Source: Lactobacillus sp. S2-2 (GTDB lineage: Bacteria > Bacillota > Bacilli > Lactobacillales > Lactobacillaceae). Taken from it: 64,000 nucleotides of DNA. This document shows positions 51,477 through 60,619 of the stretch, piece after piece. The notes below the pieces were generated by a model. The model did no database searches. It was not told the origin of the DNA and saw only the letters and a list, made by a program, of their open reading frames with translations. Position 1 is the stretch's first letter. Every line of letters begins with the position of its first letter. The DNA lies in contig NZ_WWFA01000001.1 in NCBI RefSeq assembly GCF_021698855.1, positions 186,001 to 250,000 on the forward strand, given 5' to 3'. Made by a program: the position numbers and the translations under genes.

Positions 51477-52409
51477 TGATTCTTCAATTATAAATTGAGG
51501 TCTTTGTTTAGTTTCGAGATATATTTTACCGATGTATTTACCAACAATTCCTAAACAGAATAATTGAATTCCACCCATAAATAAAATAATTGAAACTAAT
51601 GATGGCCATCCAGAAACAGATCCACCAAAGAAAAGGGCTCTAAAAACTACAAAAATAATACCAATTGTTGCTAAAAAGCAAGAAAAAATTCCAACGAAAG
51701 TGGATATCTTAAGTGGAATATCTGAAAAATCAATAATACCTTCAATTGAGTAGTCAATTAATTGGGACATTGTCCAATGTGTTTCTCCAGCAGCTCTTTC
51801 TGCACCAGGGAATTCAATATATTTGGTTTTGAAACCAACCCAAGAAAAGATACCTTTTGAAAAACGATTATATTCTTTTAGACTAAGAACTGCATCAACG
51901 TACTTTCTAGACATTAAACGATAATCTCTCACATTTTGTTGAAGCTTTACTTCAGATAGTTTATCGATTACTTTATAAAATGATCCGGATAGAAAAGCTC
52001 TGATTTTTCCTTGTTTTCTACTACTTTGATAACATCCAACACATTCGTAATCTTCTTCTGTAATGTATTTAAGCATTTTAGGTAATAACTCAGGTGGATC
52101 TTGCAAATCTACATCCATAATTGCAACAAATTTTCCTGATGCTTTTTGTAATCCTGCAGCCATAGCGGGTTCTTTACCAAAATTTCTTGAAAAGGAAATA
52201 AAATGAGCATGTTCTGGATCATTATTATTTAATGTTTTTAAAATTTTTAGAGTATCGTCTGATGAACCATCATTAACAAATAAATATTCAGGTTGGTAAT
52301 TTAATCCATTTTTATTCATTTCTTCAAATGTTTTTTGCATTGCATCATAGTATATTTTGATCGATTCTTGTTCGTTGTAACATGGAACTACTAAACTTAT
52401 TTTATCCAA
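51471..52409 (-). CDS. Family 2 glycosyltransferase, GtrB/CsbB type (polyprenyl phosphate-linked)
   Basis: A 312-residue membrane glycosyltransferase. The N-terminal GT-A domain has SLVVPCYNEQESI, the nucleotide/metal motif region MDVDLQDPPELLPKML (about 90-105), and FSRNFGKEPAMAAGL. Two C-terminal transmembrane helices follow. This is the layout of GtrB, YkcC and CsbB, which transfer a sugar to undecaprenyl phosphate for later decoration of teichoic acid or other wall polymers. The TTG at 52407-52409 (minus strand) is placed behind AAAGGAGT; a longer reading from 52442 starts upstream of that site. No flippase (GtrA) or partner transferase is adjacent. Confidence 0.88.
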   Translation of the reverse strand: MDKISLVVPCYNEQESIKIYYDAMQKTFEEMNKNGLNYQPEYLFVNDGSSDDTLKILKTLNNNDPEHAHFISFSRNFGKEPAMAAGLQKASGKFVAIMDVDLQDPPELLPKMLKYITEEDYECVGCYQSSRKQGKIRAFLSGSFYKVIDKLSEVKLQQNVRDYRLMSRKYVDAVLSLKEYNRFSKGIFSWVGFKTKYIEFPGAERAAGETHWTMSQLIDYSIEGIIDFSDIPLKISTFVGIFSCFLATIGIIFVVFRALFFGGSVSGWPSLVSIILFMGGIQLFCLGIVGKYIGKIYLETKQRPQFIIEESK

Positions 52410-52553
52410 AGTTATGACTCCTTTTGTTTTTAAATTTATCAATTATGTATTTAAATAACATTAACATTTTATCACTAATACAGTTTATTAACATCGGAAA
52501 TTACCTTTAAATTTGATATACTTGTTAATAGTTAAATTAATCGGAGGTACATT

Positions 52554-53678
52554 ATGACTAAAAAAATAAAAATAATGACCGTATTTGGAACAAGACCAGA
52601 AGCAATTAAAATGGCTCCAATTATTTTGGAAATGAAAAAAAGAAATCAAGAATTTGAACCAATTACTGTTGTAACAGGACAACATAAAGAAATGTTAGAT
52701 CAAGTTTTGGAGATTTTTTCAATAACTCCAGATTTTAATCTAAATATTATGAAGGATGCACAAACTTTAAGTGATATTACTACAAATGTAATTACTAAAT
52801 TAGATAATGTAATCGAAGAAACAAAACCAGATGTAATTTTAGTTCATGGAGACACAACATCAACTTTTGCTGCATCTGTATCAGCATTTTATCATAAAGT
52901 TATGTTAGGGCATGTTGAAGCAGGTTTAAGGACATTTAATAAATATTCTCCATATCCCGAAGAAATGAATCGTCAGTTAACTGATGTTTTAGCTGATTTA
53001 TATTTTGCACCAACTAAATTAAGTGAAGAAAATTTGGTCAAAGAAAATCATAAAAAAGAAAACATTGTAATTACAGGAAATACTGCAATTGATGCACTGA
53101 ATGAAACAATTTCAAGAAATTATCATCATTCAGTTTTGCAAGATATAGACTCAAATCATCGTATTATATTATTAACTATGCATCGAAGAGAAAATCAGGG
53201 TGATCCAATGATTGAAACTTTTAATGCAATTAAAAATGTTTTAAATAATCATAATGATGTAGATGTTGTATATCCAGTTCATTTAAGTCCTGTAGTACAA
53301 AAAGCTGCACATGAAATTTTTGATGAGGTAAAAAGAGTTCATTTAATTGATCCATTAGATGTTTTGGATTTTCATAATATGGCTTCTAGAAGTTACTTTA
53401 TAATGACGGATTCAGGTGGGGTGCAAGAAGAGGCACCCTCACTTGAAAAGCCAGTATTAGTTTTAAGAGAATCAACAGAAAGACCTGAAGGCGTTGATGC
53501 AGGAACATTAAAGCTTGTAGGAACTGATCAAAAAAATGTTGAACAAGAAATGAATCTTTTATTGGATAATACTGACATTTATAACAAAATGGCTAAGGCT
53601 AAAAATCCATATGGTGATGGGAAGGCAGCTAAATATATTTTAGATGAAATTGCTAACCGCTTTAATGGTGATAAATAA
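52554..53678 (+). CDS. mnaA: UDP-N-acetylglucosamine 2-epimerase (non-hydrolysing)
   Basis: The enzyme interconverts UDP-GlcNAc and UDP-ManNAc, the latter being needed for the linkage unit of wall teichoic acid (or for other ManNAc-containing polymers). The 374 residues show MTVFGTRPEAIKMAPI (8-23), VHGDTTSTFA near residue 98, EAGLRT, MHRREN around residue 214 and SGGVQEEAPS near the C-terminus, all conserved in WecB/MnaA. TCGGAGGTAC precedes the ATG. The yihY-type gene follows its stop codon directly. Confidence 0.97.
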   Translation: MTKKIKIMTVFGTRPEAIKMAPIILEMKKRNQEFEPITVVTGQHKEMLDQVLEIFSITPDFNLNIMKDAQTLSDITTNVITKLDNVIEETKPDVILVHGDTTSTFAASVSAFYHKVMLGHVEAGLRTFNKYSPYPEEMNRQLTDVLADLYFAPTKLSEENLVKENHKKENIVITGNTAIDALNETISRNYHHSVLQDIDSNHRIILLTMHRRENQGDPMIETFNAIKNVLNNHNDVDVVYPVHLSPVVQKAAHEIFDEVKRVHLIDPLDVLDFHNMASRSYFIMTDSGGVQEEAPSLEKPVLVLRESTERPEGVDAGTLKLVGTDQKNVEQEMNLLLDNTDIYNKMAKAKNPYGDGKAAKYILDEIANRFNGDK

Positions 53679-54560
53679 ATGAAAGCCAAAATTGTTAGAT
53701 TATTTAAAATAATAAAAAAGCATTATCAAATGGGAAACATTAGTGATTCATCTGCAGTCTTAGTTTATTATATTTTGTTATCTTCATTTCCAATGTTAAT
53801 GCTTGTTGGAAATATATTTAAAATTGTTAGTAAAAATTCAGATAATTTATTATATTATGTAAAATTATTAATGCCTAGTTCAATTTATGATGTTATTTCA
53901 CCATTAATTCAAACGGCTTTTAGTAGTTCAAACGGTGGAATATCAATTGGATTAATTGTAGTTATTTGGTCTTCTAGTCGCGCGGTTGCAGCTTTTCAAC
54001 GAGCAGTAAATCGAACTTATGGGTTTGAAGGGAATCAAAGCGCAATTATAAATAGATTATTTTCCTTTTTGTTTTTGTTAGTTTTATTAACTTCTTTAGT
54101 ATTAGTCGTATTTTTAATAAGTATTAGTCAATTTATATTTGGTTATTTTTATAATATTTTAAATTTATCTAATGATTACATGGTTATTTTTCGTGCTTTA
54201 AAACTACCTACAACTTTAATAGTTTTATTTATAATATTGACGGCAATTTATTATTTTGTTCCAAGTTATAAAATTAAATTAAGATATGTTTGGGTTGGTT
54301 CATTAACTTCTGTATTAGGATTTACGTTACTATCCAATGGATTTTCTATTTATGTAAAATATTTTTTCCATAGTATTAATGCTTATAAAACTTTAGGAAT
54401 CTTTGTTTTAGTAATGTTTTGGTTATATTTAATTGGAATGACTTTATTATTCGGTGCAGTTATGAATGCAAGTATTCAAGAATACAAAACAGGTAATCTT
54501 GAAAATAATATAACTGGTACAGAAGTTAAAGATTTGCTTAGTAAGTACAAAAAAAGATAA
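53679..54560 (+). CDS. YihY/BrkB family membrane protein
   Basis: A 293-residue protein with six hydrophobic segments. The features SSAVLVYYILLSSFPMLML, VIWSSSRAVAAFQRAVNRTYG (about 93-113) and FWLYLIGMTLLFGAVMNA are typical of the YihY family, once called ribonuclease BN in error. Its role is not established; a transport or envelope function is likely. It starts immediately after the mnaA stop (TAAATG), so it depends on that gene for translation. It ends within a bidirectional terminator shared with the flavodoxin gene. Confidence 0.92.
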   Translation: MKAKIVRLFKIIKKHYQMGNISDSSAVLVYYILLSSFPMLMLVGNIFKIVSKNSDNLLYYVKLLMPSSIYDVISPLIQTAFSSSNGGISIGLIVVIWSSSRAVAAFQRAVNRTYGFEGNQSAIINRLFSFLFLLVLLTSLVLVVFLISISQFIFGYFYNILNLSNDYMVIFRALKLPTTLIVLFIILTAIYYFVPSYKIKLRYVWVGSLTSVLGFTLLSNGFSIYVKYFFHSINAYKTLGIFVLVMFWLYLIGMTLLFGAVMNASIQEYKTGNLENNITGTEVKDLLSKYKKR

Positions 54561-54596
54561 TCATAATTTTATGATTATCTTTTTGTAGTTAATGCT
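54550..54596. terminator. Bidirectional terminator overlapping two gene ends
   Basis: AAAAAGATAATCATAA and ATGATTATCTTTTT form a long stem with a four-base loop. It spans the yihY-type stop and the last codons of the convergent flavodoxin gene. Confidence 0.9.
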
Positions 54597-55030
54597 TTTG
54601 CTAAATTGGCAGTCATTTCATCTAGTTTTTCGATGTCTTCTTGATCAGGTTCTAAATTAATTTTAATTTCATTTGAACCTTTGATTGCACCAGCCTTTTT
54701 GAGAGCATTTGAAAAATCATCAACTGCAGTATTATAAAATTCTTCGTAAAAAACATCTCCTGATCCAGCAACTCCATATATTTGAGAAGACAAATCTAAT
54801 TCTTGCATATCATTATAAAAATCTTCACCTTCTTCAGGTAGATGGCCCTCATTATAAGTATAAATACAAAAAACGATGATATCGGCATCTAATAATTCTT
54901 CTGGTTCGGTTTGTGATATTTCCGACTGGATGACTTCTAATCCCTGGTCCTCAAGACCTTCAGTGACAATATCTGCCACATCTTCGTTATTTCCGGTTAT
55001 TGTCGCAAATACAACGTGAGCTTTAGACAT
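54575..55030 (-). CDS. Flavodoxin
   Basis: A 151-residue, acidic, FMN-binding electron carrier. The phosphate-binding loop is ATITGNNEDVAD (about 9-20), the typical S/T-x-T-G-x-T/N-E form. Aromatic residues for the isoalloxazine ring are expected in YTYNEGHLPEEGEDFY (about 57-72), and GVAGSGDVFYEEFYNTAVDDF is the usual third loop. The partner redox enzyme is not nearby. TAGGAGTTG precedes the ATG. It is divergent from recX with a 95-base gap. Confidence 0.92.
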   Translation of the reverse strand: MSKAHVVFATITGNNEDVADIVTEGLEDQGLEVIQSEISQTEPEELLDADIIVFCIYTYNEGHLPEEGEDFYNDMQELDLSSQIYGVAGSGDVFYEEFYNTAVDDFSNALKKAGAIKGSNEIKINLEPDQEDIEKLDEMTANLAKALTTKR

Positions 55031-55125
55031 AGTTACAACTCCTATTTGATTGATGTTAATAATATGTAAGTTTATCAGATTTATAAAGGAATGTTAATTA
55101 AATGTTTCGAAAGGAATAATAATAA

Positions 55126-55941
55126 ATGGATAAAAAAATGATTGTAACTAAAATTACTACACAAAAAAGAAAAGGTCGTTTTAATGTATATGTGAATAAT
55201 AGTTATGCATTTCCAGTTAGTGAAGATGTTATGCTGAAATTTCATATTTATAAAGATATGGAATTAGACGAAAAAATGATTAGTGATATTAAAGATGCCG
55301 ATGATTTTTCAAAGTTATATAATTATGCTGTTAATTTTTTATCTTATCAATTAAGAACGGAAAAAGAAATTTCTGATAAATTAAAAGTGGAAACAGATAA
55401 TCAAGAAAAAATAGACATGGTTATCGATCGATTAAAAGAATTAAATTTATTGAGTGATAAAAATTATGCAGAAAGTTATGTGCGCAGTATAAAAAATGAA
55501 GGTAATAAAGGTCCAAAATCAATTTATCAAAATTTAAATAAAAAAGGAATTGAGAATCAAGTTATTGAAGATGCCATTAATAATTTTTATACAGAAGATG
55601 ATATTCATGCTAACGCTTCTCAACAAGCATACAAAATTTATCAAAAAAATCAAAGATACCCTTACAATAAGAAAATTGAGAAAATTAAAACTACTTTAAT
55701 GCAGAAGGGTTATGAATTTGATATTATTAATCAAGTTATTGAGGAATCTGATTTTGAAAGAAATCAAAGCAATGAACAAGATTTAATTGAAAAAGAAGGA
55801 ACAAAAATTTTTAATAAATATCGTAAATTTGGTTATAATGAAAGAGTTATGAAATCAAAACAAGCATTAATAAGAAAAGGTTTTTCATTTGATGATATTA
55901 ATTTATTTATTAATGAAATAAAAAACAAGGAGTTTGACTAA
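55126..55941 (+). CDS. recX: Regulatory protein RecX
   Basis: RecX modulates RecA filament growth. The 271 residues are the long Firmicutes form with repeated three-helix units: LSYQLRTEKEISDKL, VIDRLKELNLLSDKNYAESYV, NEGNKGPKSIYQNLNKKGI, and two later repeats that end in the pattern KIKTTLMQKGYEFDIINQVI. The N-terminal strand region (TTQKRKGRFNVYVNNSYAF) is typical too. AAAGGA precedes the ATG. The stop overlaps the next gene by one base (TAATG). recA is not adjacent. Confidence 0.95.
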   Translation: MDKKMIVTKITTQKRKGRFNVYVNNSYAFPVSEDVMLKFHIYKDMELDEKMISDIKDADDFSKLYNYAVNFLSYQLRTEKEISDKLKVETDNQEKIDMVIDRLKELNLLSDKNYAESYVRSIKNEGNKGPKSIYQNLNKKGIENQVIEDAINNFYTEDDIHANASQQAYKIYQKNQRYPYNKKIEKIKTTLMQKGYEFDIINQVIEESDFERNQSNEQDLIEKEGTKIFNKYRKFGYNERVMKSKQALIRKGFSFDDINLFINEIKNKEFD

Positions 55942-57059
55942 TGAATAATTTTAAAAAATCAAAACCATTATTATGGTTAATTGAAATTTTAATTGCAGTA
56001 TCAATTATTTTTATTTGTACTAAATTAGGTTTTATATTTAAGCCAGTAGGTATTTTTATATCTACAATTTTTATTCCATTATTAATTGCTGGATTTTTGT
56101 ATTATATGTTAAATCCAATTGTTAAATTATTTATGAAAATTAAAATTACTAAAGAAAAATACATAAATCGTACTGGTGCAACAACAATTGTGTTTTTATT
56201 AGCATTATTATTAATAATTTATTTAACTGCAAGTGTTGTTCCACATTTGATTAATCAAATAGCAAATCTAGTATCTAATTTCCCTAAATTTGCTCGTGAA
56301 GAACAAGAACAGTTAACAACATTGACACAACATGGTATTTTTAAAAAAATTGATTGGACTCCTTTCGTTAGTCGAATTCAGGAATCAACGACTGGATATA
56401 TTAAGAATAATTTAGTTGGATTAACAAACAGTTTAGGAAATGTTATTTCTATGGCAACTAGTGTAATCATAATTATGATTACTGTGCCAGTGATTTTATT
56501 TTACATGTTGAAGGATGGGGAAAGATTATTACCAACTATTGAAAAAGTTTTTCCAGCAACTTCAGAAAAAAGAAGAGAACAAACAGCCGATTTATTAACA
56601 AAAATGAATGAAACTTTATCAAAATATATTGGTGGACAAGTTATAGAGTGTTTATTTGTTGGTACATTTACTTCCTTAGGATATTTTCTTGTCGGACAAA
56701 AATATGCTTTATTATTAGGTGTTTTTGCAGGTATTTGTAATATTATTCCATATGTGGGACCATATTTTGGAATAATTCCTGCATTATTAGTTGCTTTTTC
56801 AAGTAATATTACACAAGTTATTTGGGTAATTGTTATTGTAATTATTGTGCAACAAATAGATGGAAATTTTGTTTATCCAAATGTAATTGGTAAATCTCTA
56901 AAAATTCATCCATTAACAATTATTATTATTTTGTTGGCAGCTGGTAATATTGCTGGATTGTTAGGAATGATATTGGCAATTCCATTTTATGCTGTTGTTA
57001 AAGTGGTGATTGGATATTGTTATAATATTTGGAAAATTCAACAAGAACAAAGAGATTAA
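55941..57059 (+). CDS. AI-2E family (PerM/YtvI-like) membrane protein
   Basis: A 372-residue protein with about seven hydrophobic segments. The C-terminal pattern LLGVFAGICNIIPYVGPYFGIIPALL and VYPNVIGKSLKIHPLTIIIILLAAG is diagnostic of the AI-2E exporter-like family. Named members transport autoinducer-2 or act as sodium/proton antiporters, so a particular substrate should not be assumed. Translation is coupled to recX by a one-base overlap. A promoter for tagD follows the stop. Confidence 0.92.
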   Translation: MNNFKKSKPLLWLIEILIAVSIIFICTKLGFIFKPVGIFISTIFIPLLIAGFLYYMLNPIVKLFMKIKITKEKYINRTGATTIVFLLALLLIIYLTASVVPHLINQIANLVSNFPKFAREEQEQLTTLTQHGIFKKIDWTPFVSRIQESTTGYIKNNLVGLTNSLGNVISMATSVIIIMITVPVILFYMLKDGERLLPTIEKVFPATSEKRREQTADLLTKMNETLSKYIGGQVIECLFVGTFTSLGYFLVGQKYALLLGVFAGICNIIPYVGPYFGIIPALLVAFSSNITQVIWVIVIVIIVQQIDGNFVYPNVIGKSLKIHPLTIIIILLAAGNIAGLLGMILAIPFYAVVKVVIGYCYNIWKIQQEQRD

Positions 57060-57096
57060 AAAATAGATAATAAAAAAGTATAGAATTTCAATAATA

Positions 57097-57124
57097 TTGA
57101 CGATATGTAGATTTATGCTACTAT
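57097..57124 (+). promoter_or_regulatory. Promoter of tagD
   Basis: TTGACG (57097-57102) and TACTAT (57119-57124) with a 16-base spacer, about 40 bases before the tagD start. Confidence 0.7.
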
Positions 57125-57163
57125 TTATATATGTATTATATGAGATAAAGAGCGGGAGAAATT

Positions 57164-57583
57164 ATGACAAAAGTAATTACTTATGGAACCTTTGACTTGC
57201 TTCATAAAGGTCATATTAGATTGTTAAAAAGAGCGAAAGAGTTAGGTGATCAACTTATTGTTGGTTTATCAACTGATGAATTTAATGCTGTTAAAGGAAA
57301 AAAAGCTTATAATTCGTTTGAAGATCGAAAATATATTTTAGATGCAATTGAATGTGTTGATGAAGTAATTCCTGAAAATGATTGGAATCAAAAAACAACA
57401 GATGTATCTGACCATGATATTGATATCTTTGTTATGGGTGATGATTGGGAAGGTCAATTTGATTTTCTAAAAGATCAATGTAAAGTTGTTTATTTACCTC
57501 GAACAGAAGGCATTTCAACATCTAAGATTAAAAAAGACTTAGGCTTCAGTTCAGAAGATGATTGGAAAATAGAAAATAAATAA
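57164..57583 (+). CDS. tagD: Glycerol-3-phosphate cytidylyltransferase
   Basis: TagD makes CDP-glycerol from CTP and glycerol 3-phosphate, the activated unit for poly(glycerol phosphate) teichoic acid. The 139 residues carry the nucleotidyltransferase motif HKGH (14-17) in TFDLLHKGHIRLLKRAK and the second signature RTEGIST (113-119). GGGAG precedes the ATG. It lies close to an unknown gene and to a TagB/TagF-like polymerase gene, a clear wall teichoic acid context. Confidence 0.97.
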   Translation: MTKVITYGTFDLLHKGHIRLLKRAKELGDQLIVGLSTDEFNAVKGKKAYNSFEDRKYILDAIECVDEVIPENDWNQKTTDVSDHDIDIFVMGDDWEGQFDFLKDQCKVVYLPRTEGISTSKIKKDLGFSSEDDWKIENK

Positions 57584-57584
57584 G

Positions 57585-57616
57585 AAAATATCCCCAGTTT
57601 TAACTAGGGATATTTT
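57585..57616 (+). terminator. Hairpin after tagD
   Basis: AAAATATCCC and GGGATATTTT frame an interior that extends through AGTT/AACT. The T run is short (TTTTGTT), so it may be a partial terminator or processing site between tagD and the next gene. Confidence 0.65.
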
Positions 57617-57633
57617 GTTAGTTGGAGGAAAAA

Positions 57634-58488
57634 ATGAGTAACGCAATATTTTTAGTTACATCAATTGAGAGTGTTAATAAAAATAAATTTAGAACTGAAT
57701 TAAAGGAAGCAATTAATAACGGAATTAAAGTAAAAGTTATTATTGCGATGATTGAATCAGTAGATTCAAATTATGCATTTGAATTAATTAAAGATTATTT
57801 AAAAAAAGAAAGAATAGAAGAATTAATTGAGATAGTTCAACTTTCAGATATTTTTGCATCTCAAAAGGGAATTAAATTAAATAATGGAATTAAAAACTTT
57901 CCCGATTTAAATAGTATGACAATCGTATCAAATAGTGAAATGATTGATACATATATTGATGAAAATGGAGAAATTGTAGCTGAAAAAGTAAGTCTTACAA
58001 AAAGTACAAAATCTAAGTCATATAAATTGAATATTTATTCAAACAATTCATTGATTCAAACAATTGATTACGGATCTAATGATCAAGTTATGGGAATACA
58101 GAAATTTGAGAATGAAATTCCATTAGAAAATCTTTTATTTAATAATAATGGAGAGTTAGTTTTTAGATTTATTGCTAAAAAAATAAAAGAAAGAAATCTT
58201 TATAGTCTAAGTAAAACATCAATTATCAATCCACCGAAAACAAGTTTTGAGGTAGATAAGAAAGAAAAAGGTAATTTAGGAAATAAGGACTATATTGATA
58301 CTAGTGATGATAAATTTGCGTATGAAATAATTGATTATATAAATTATCAAAGAATTAACGGTTTGTATGAATTTTATGCATTATTAATTAATAATAATGT
58401 TAATGATGAAACTAGAATATATATTGATTTGAATGATAATATTTTATTAGCAAATTATTTAAGTAATAGAGTTATATTTAATTATTAA
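57634..58488 (+). CDS. Protein of unknown function in the teichoic acid locus
   Basis: I do not recognise this 284-residue protein. It starts at the ATG at 57634, six bases after TTGGAGG. It has no signal peptide or membrane segment, no cysteines, and is rich in Asn, Ile, Lys and Glu. The first 80 residues look like an alpha/beta unit (NAIFLVTSIESV; KVKVIIAMIESVDSNYAF). The stretch IDTYIDENGEIVAEKVS recalls the accessory beta domain that precedes the catalytic part of TagE/TarM-like glycosyltransferases, but the GT-B catalytic domain is absent. The end (FYALLINNNVNDETRIYIDL) again looks alpha/beta. It lies between tagD and the TagB/F-like gene, 13 bases before the latter, so a role in wall polymer synthesis is likely but unproven. 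Confidence 0.85.
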   Translation: MSNAIFLVTSIESVNKNKFRTELKEAINNGIKVKVIIAMIESVDSNYAFELIKDYLKKERIEELIEIVQLSDIFASQKGIKLNNGIKNFPDLNSMTIVSNSEMIDTYIDENGEIVAEKVSLTKSTKSKSYKLNIYSNNSLIQTIDYGSNDQVMGIQKFENEIPLENLLFNNNGELVFRFIAKKIKERNLYSLSKTSIINPPKTSFEVDKKEKGNLGNKDYIDTSDDKFAYEIIDYINYQRINGLYEFYALLINNNVNDETRIYIDLNDNILLANYLSNRVIFNY

Positions 58489-58501
58489 GGAGAATCTGAT
58501 C

Positions 58502-60526
58502 TTGAGAGTAATATTATCAGAATTAAAATTAAAAGAAGGACAACAAGAACTTGAATTTGAATTAATCGATACTGATATTTTATTGAATAATGTATCTATT
58601 ACTTTTATTGAAAAGGAAAGTATGGCATCGATTACAATGCCAGTTAGTCAAAAAGATATAAAAAATGATTTAATTAAATTAAAAATTGACGCAAAAAAAT
58701 TTCATTTTGAAAATAGCGAACAAAATGAATTTGAATGGATTATGTATTTTAATTTTGGAGATATAAATAATTTAAATATCGTCCAAGTAGAAAGTGAATA
58801 TTTAAGTAATAATAAAAGATTAAGTTTAACAGATTATTATCAAATTAGTAGTAATGCAAATGGAATGGCTACTTTAAAGGTTAAAACTAAACGTTCAAAT
58901 GAAGAATTTATGATTGATTCTATTAATTTAACATTAGATGGACAATTAAAAATAACCGGATATAATCAAATTGATAATAAAATGTTATATGATCAAAAAA
59001 TAATCTTAAAAAATAATGTCAATTCTAAATTATTAGAATATCCAATTGAAAAAAATATTTTTAAGGGTATTTTTGAAATTATTATTCCGCTAGATAAGTT
59101 AGAACGTAATGCTAATTATAATTTATTTATTAATTATTTGTTTGAAGAAGAAGAGGTAGAACAAAAATTAATATTATCTCAGTCATTATCTGGTCATTTA
59201 TCAAGTGTTAATCTAAAAAATGGACGTCAAGTAGCAATTGATAAAACCATTAGTAATGGAATTCGACTTAGTGAATTTGCACAACTAAGTTTGCCACAAA
59301 AGGTAGCTCTGGTTCCTGAAAAAGTAGAAAATCAACAAAAGAAAATTCAAGCAATTTTTGAGAAGTTAAATCGATTTAGGTTACGAAAGCTATTTGGAAT
59401 GGGACATTCAGCATATGAAGAACCAACTATCATTTTTGAAAGCTTTGGTGGACGACAAGTTAGTGATAGTCCTTATGCAATTTACCAATTATTTAAAAAC
59501 CTCTATCCAGGGTTCAATTTTATTTGGTCAATCGATCGATCTTTAAAGTCATTTTGTAAGCAAAATGGTATTAGATATGTAATTCGTAATACTTCAAAAT
59601 GGGTTAAAGTCATCGAAAAGTCACAGTTTTGGATTAGTAATGCAAGATTTCCTGCATGGGTTAAAAAGCCATCATATGTAACTTATATTCAGACTTGGCA
59701 TGGAACTCCTTTAAAAAAATTAGGATTAGATATTGATAATGTTTCGATGCCTGGAACTAGTACAAATAAATATCATAATAATTTTGTGAAAGAAGCAAAT
59801 CGTTGGGATGCTTTAGTATCACCAAACGATTATTCTACTCAAATATTTAGATCAGCGTTTGGATTTAAAAATCAAATTTTAAAAATTGGTTATCCAAGAA
59901 ATGATGAGTTAATTAATCATAATAATAGAGACTATATTAATAATTTAAAAGAAGAATTAAATATACCAAAAGATAAAAAAGTAGTCCTATATGCTCCTAC
60001 TTATCGAGACAATCAATTTGAAAGTAAGGGTAAATATACTTTCGAATTACCATTTAGTTTAGATGATTTTAAAAATAAATTTGGTGAAGATGCTGTTTTA
60101 ATTTTAAGAATGCATTATTTAATATCTAATGCTTTAGATATTTCTGATTATTCAGACTTTGTTTATGATTATTCTAATTACTCTAATATATCTGATTTAT
60201 ATTTAGTATCTGATGTTTTGGTTACTGATTATTCTTCTGTATTTTTTGATTATGCTTATCTTAAAAGACCAATTATTTTTTATCCTTATGATTATCATGT
60301 TTATAAAGATGACCTTAGAGGATTTTATCTTAATTATGAAAATGATTTACCTGGAGATATCGTGCATAATGAAAAAGATTTAATGACTTCACTTGAACTT
60401 TCAATGAACAATAATGTAAAAGAAAATAAACAATTTATGGACTTTTATAATCGTTTTTGTGCGATTGATGAAGGACTTAGTTCACAAAAAGTAGTGGATT
60501 ATGTTATTCAACAAATTGAAAAATAA
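58502..60526 (+). CDS. CDP-glycerol glycerophosphotransferase (TagB/TagF family)
   Basis: A 674-residue two-part protein. Residues from about 310 form the glycerophosphotransferase domain: IQTWHGTPLKKLGLD with the conserved histidine H400, VVLYAPTYRDN, LRMHYLI and VTDYSSVFFDYAYLKRPIIF. These are the motifs of TagB (priming) and TagF (polymerising) enzymes that transfer glycerol phosphate from CDP-glycerol on the inner face of the membrane. The first 300 residues are strand-rich without recognisable motifs. TTG at 58502 follows AAGGAG. Whether it primes or polymerises cannot be told from sequence; no second copy is in the window. Confidence 0.92.
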   Translation: MRVILSELKLKEGQQELEFELIDTDILLNNVSITFIEKESMASITMPVSQKDIKNDLIKLKIDAKKFHFENSEQNEFEWIMYFNFGDINNLNIVQVESEYLSNNKRLSLTDYYQISSNANGMATLKVKTKRSNEEFMIDSINLTLDGQLKITGYNQIDNKMLYDQKIILKNNVNSKLLEYPIEKNIFKGIFEIIIPLDKLERNANYNLFINYLFEEEEVEQKLILSQSLSGHLSSVNLKNGRQVAIDKTISNGIRLSEFAQLSLPQKVALVPEKVENQQKKIQAIFEKLNRFRLRKLFGMGHSAYEEPTIIFESFGGRQVSDSPYAIYQLFKNLYPGFNFIWSIDRSLKSFCKQNGIRYVIRNTSKWVKVIEKSQFWISNARFPAWVKKPSYVTYIQTWHGTPLKKLGLDIDNVSMPGTSTNKYHNNFVKEANRWDALVSPNDYSTQIFRSAFGFKNQILKIGYPRNDELINHNNRDYINNLKEELNIPKDKKVVLYAPTYRDNQFESKGKYTFELPFSLDDFKNKFGEDAVLILRMHYLISNALDISDYSDFVYDYSNYSNISDLYLVSDVLVTDYSSVFFDYAYLKRPIIFYPYDYHVYKDDLRGFYLNYENDLPGDIVHNEKDLMTSLELSMNNNVKENKQFMDFYNRFCAIDEGLSSQKVVDYVIQQIEK

Positions 60527-60553
60527 AAAATCCGGTTATCCGGATTTTTTTAT
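60523..60553 (+). terminator. Terminator of the teichoic acid genes
   Basis: AAAAAATCCGG and CCGGATTTTTT around a TTAT loop, followed by more T, directly at the stop of the TagB/F-like gene. Confidence 0.93.
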
Positions 60554-60619
60554 TTATAAGTTAGGATATTCATTATATAATCTTAGGTAGTGATTAATAA
60601 GAATTCGAAAGGAAATTTT

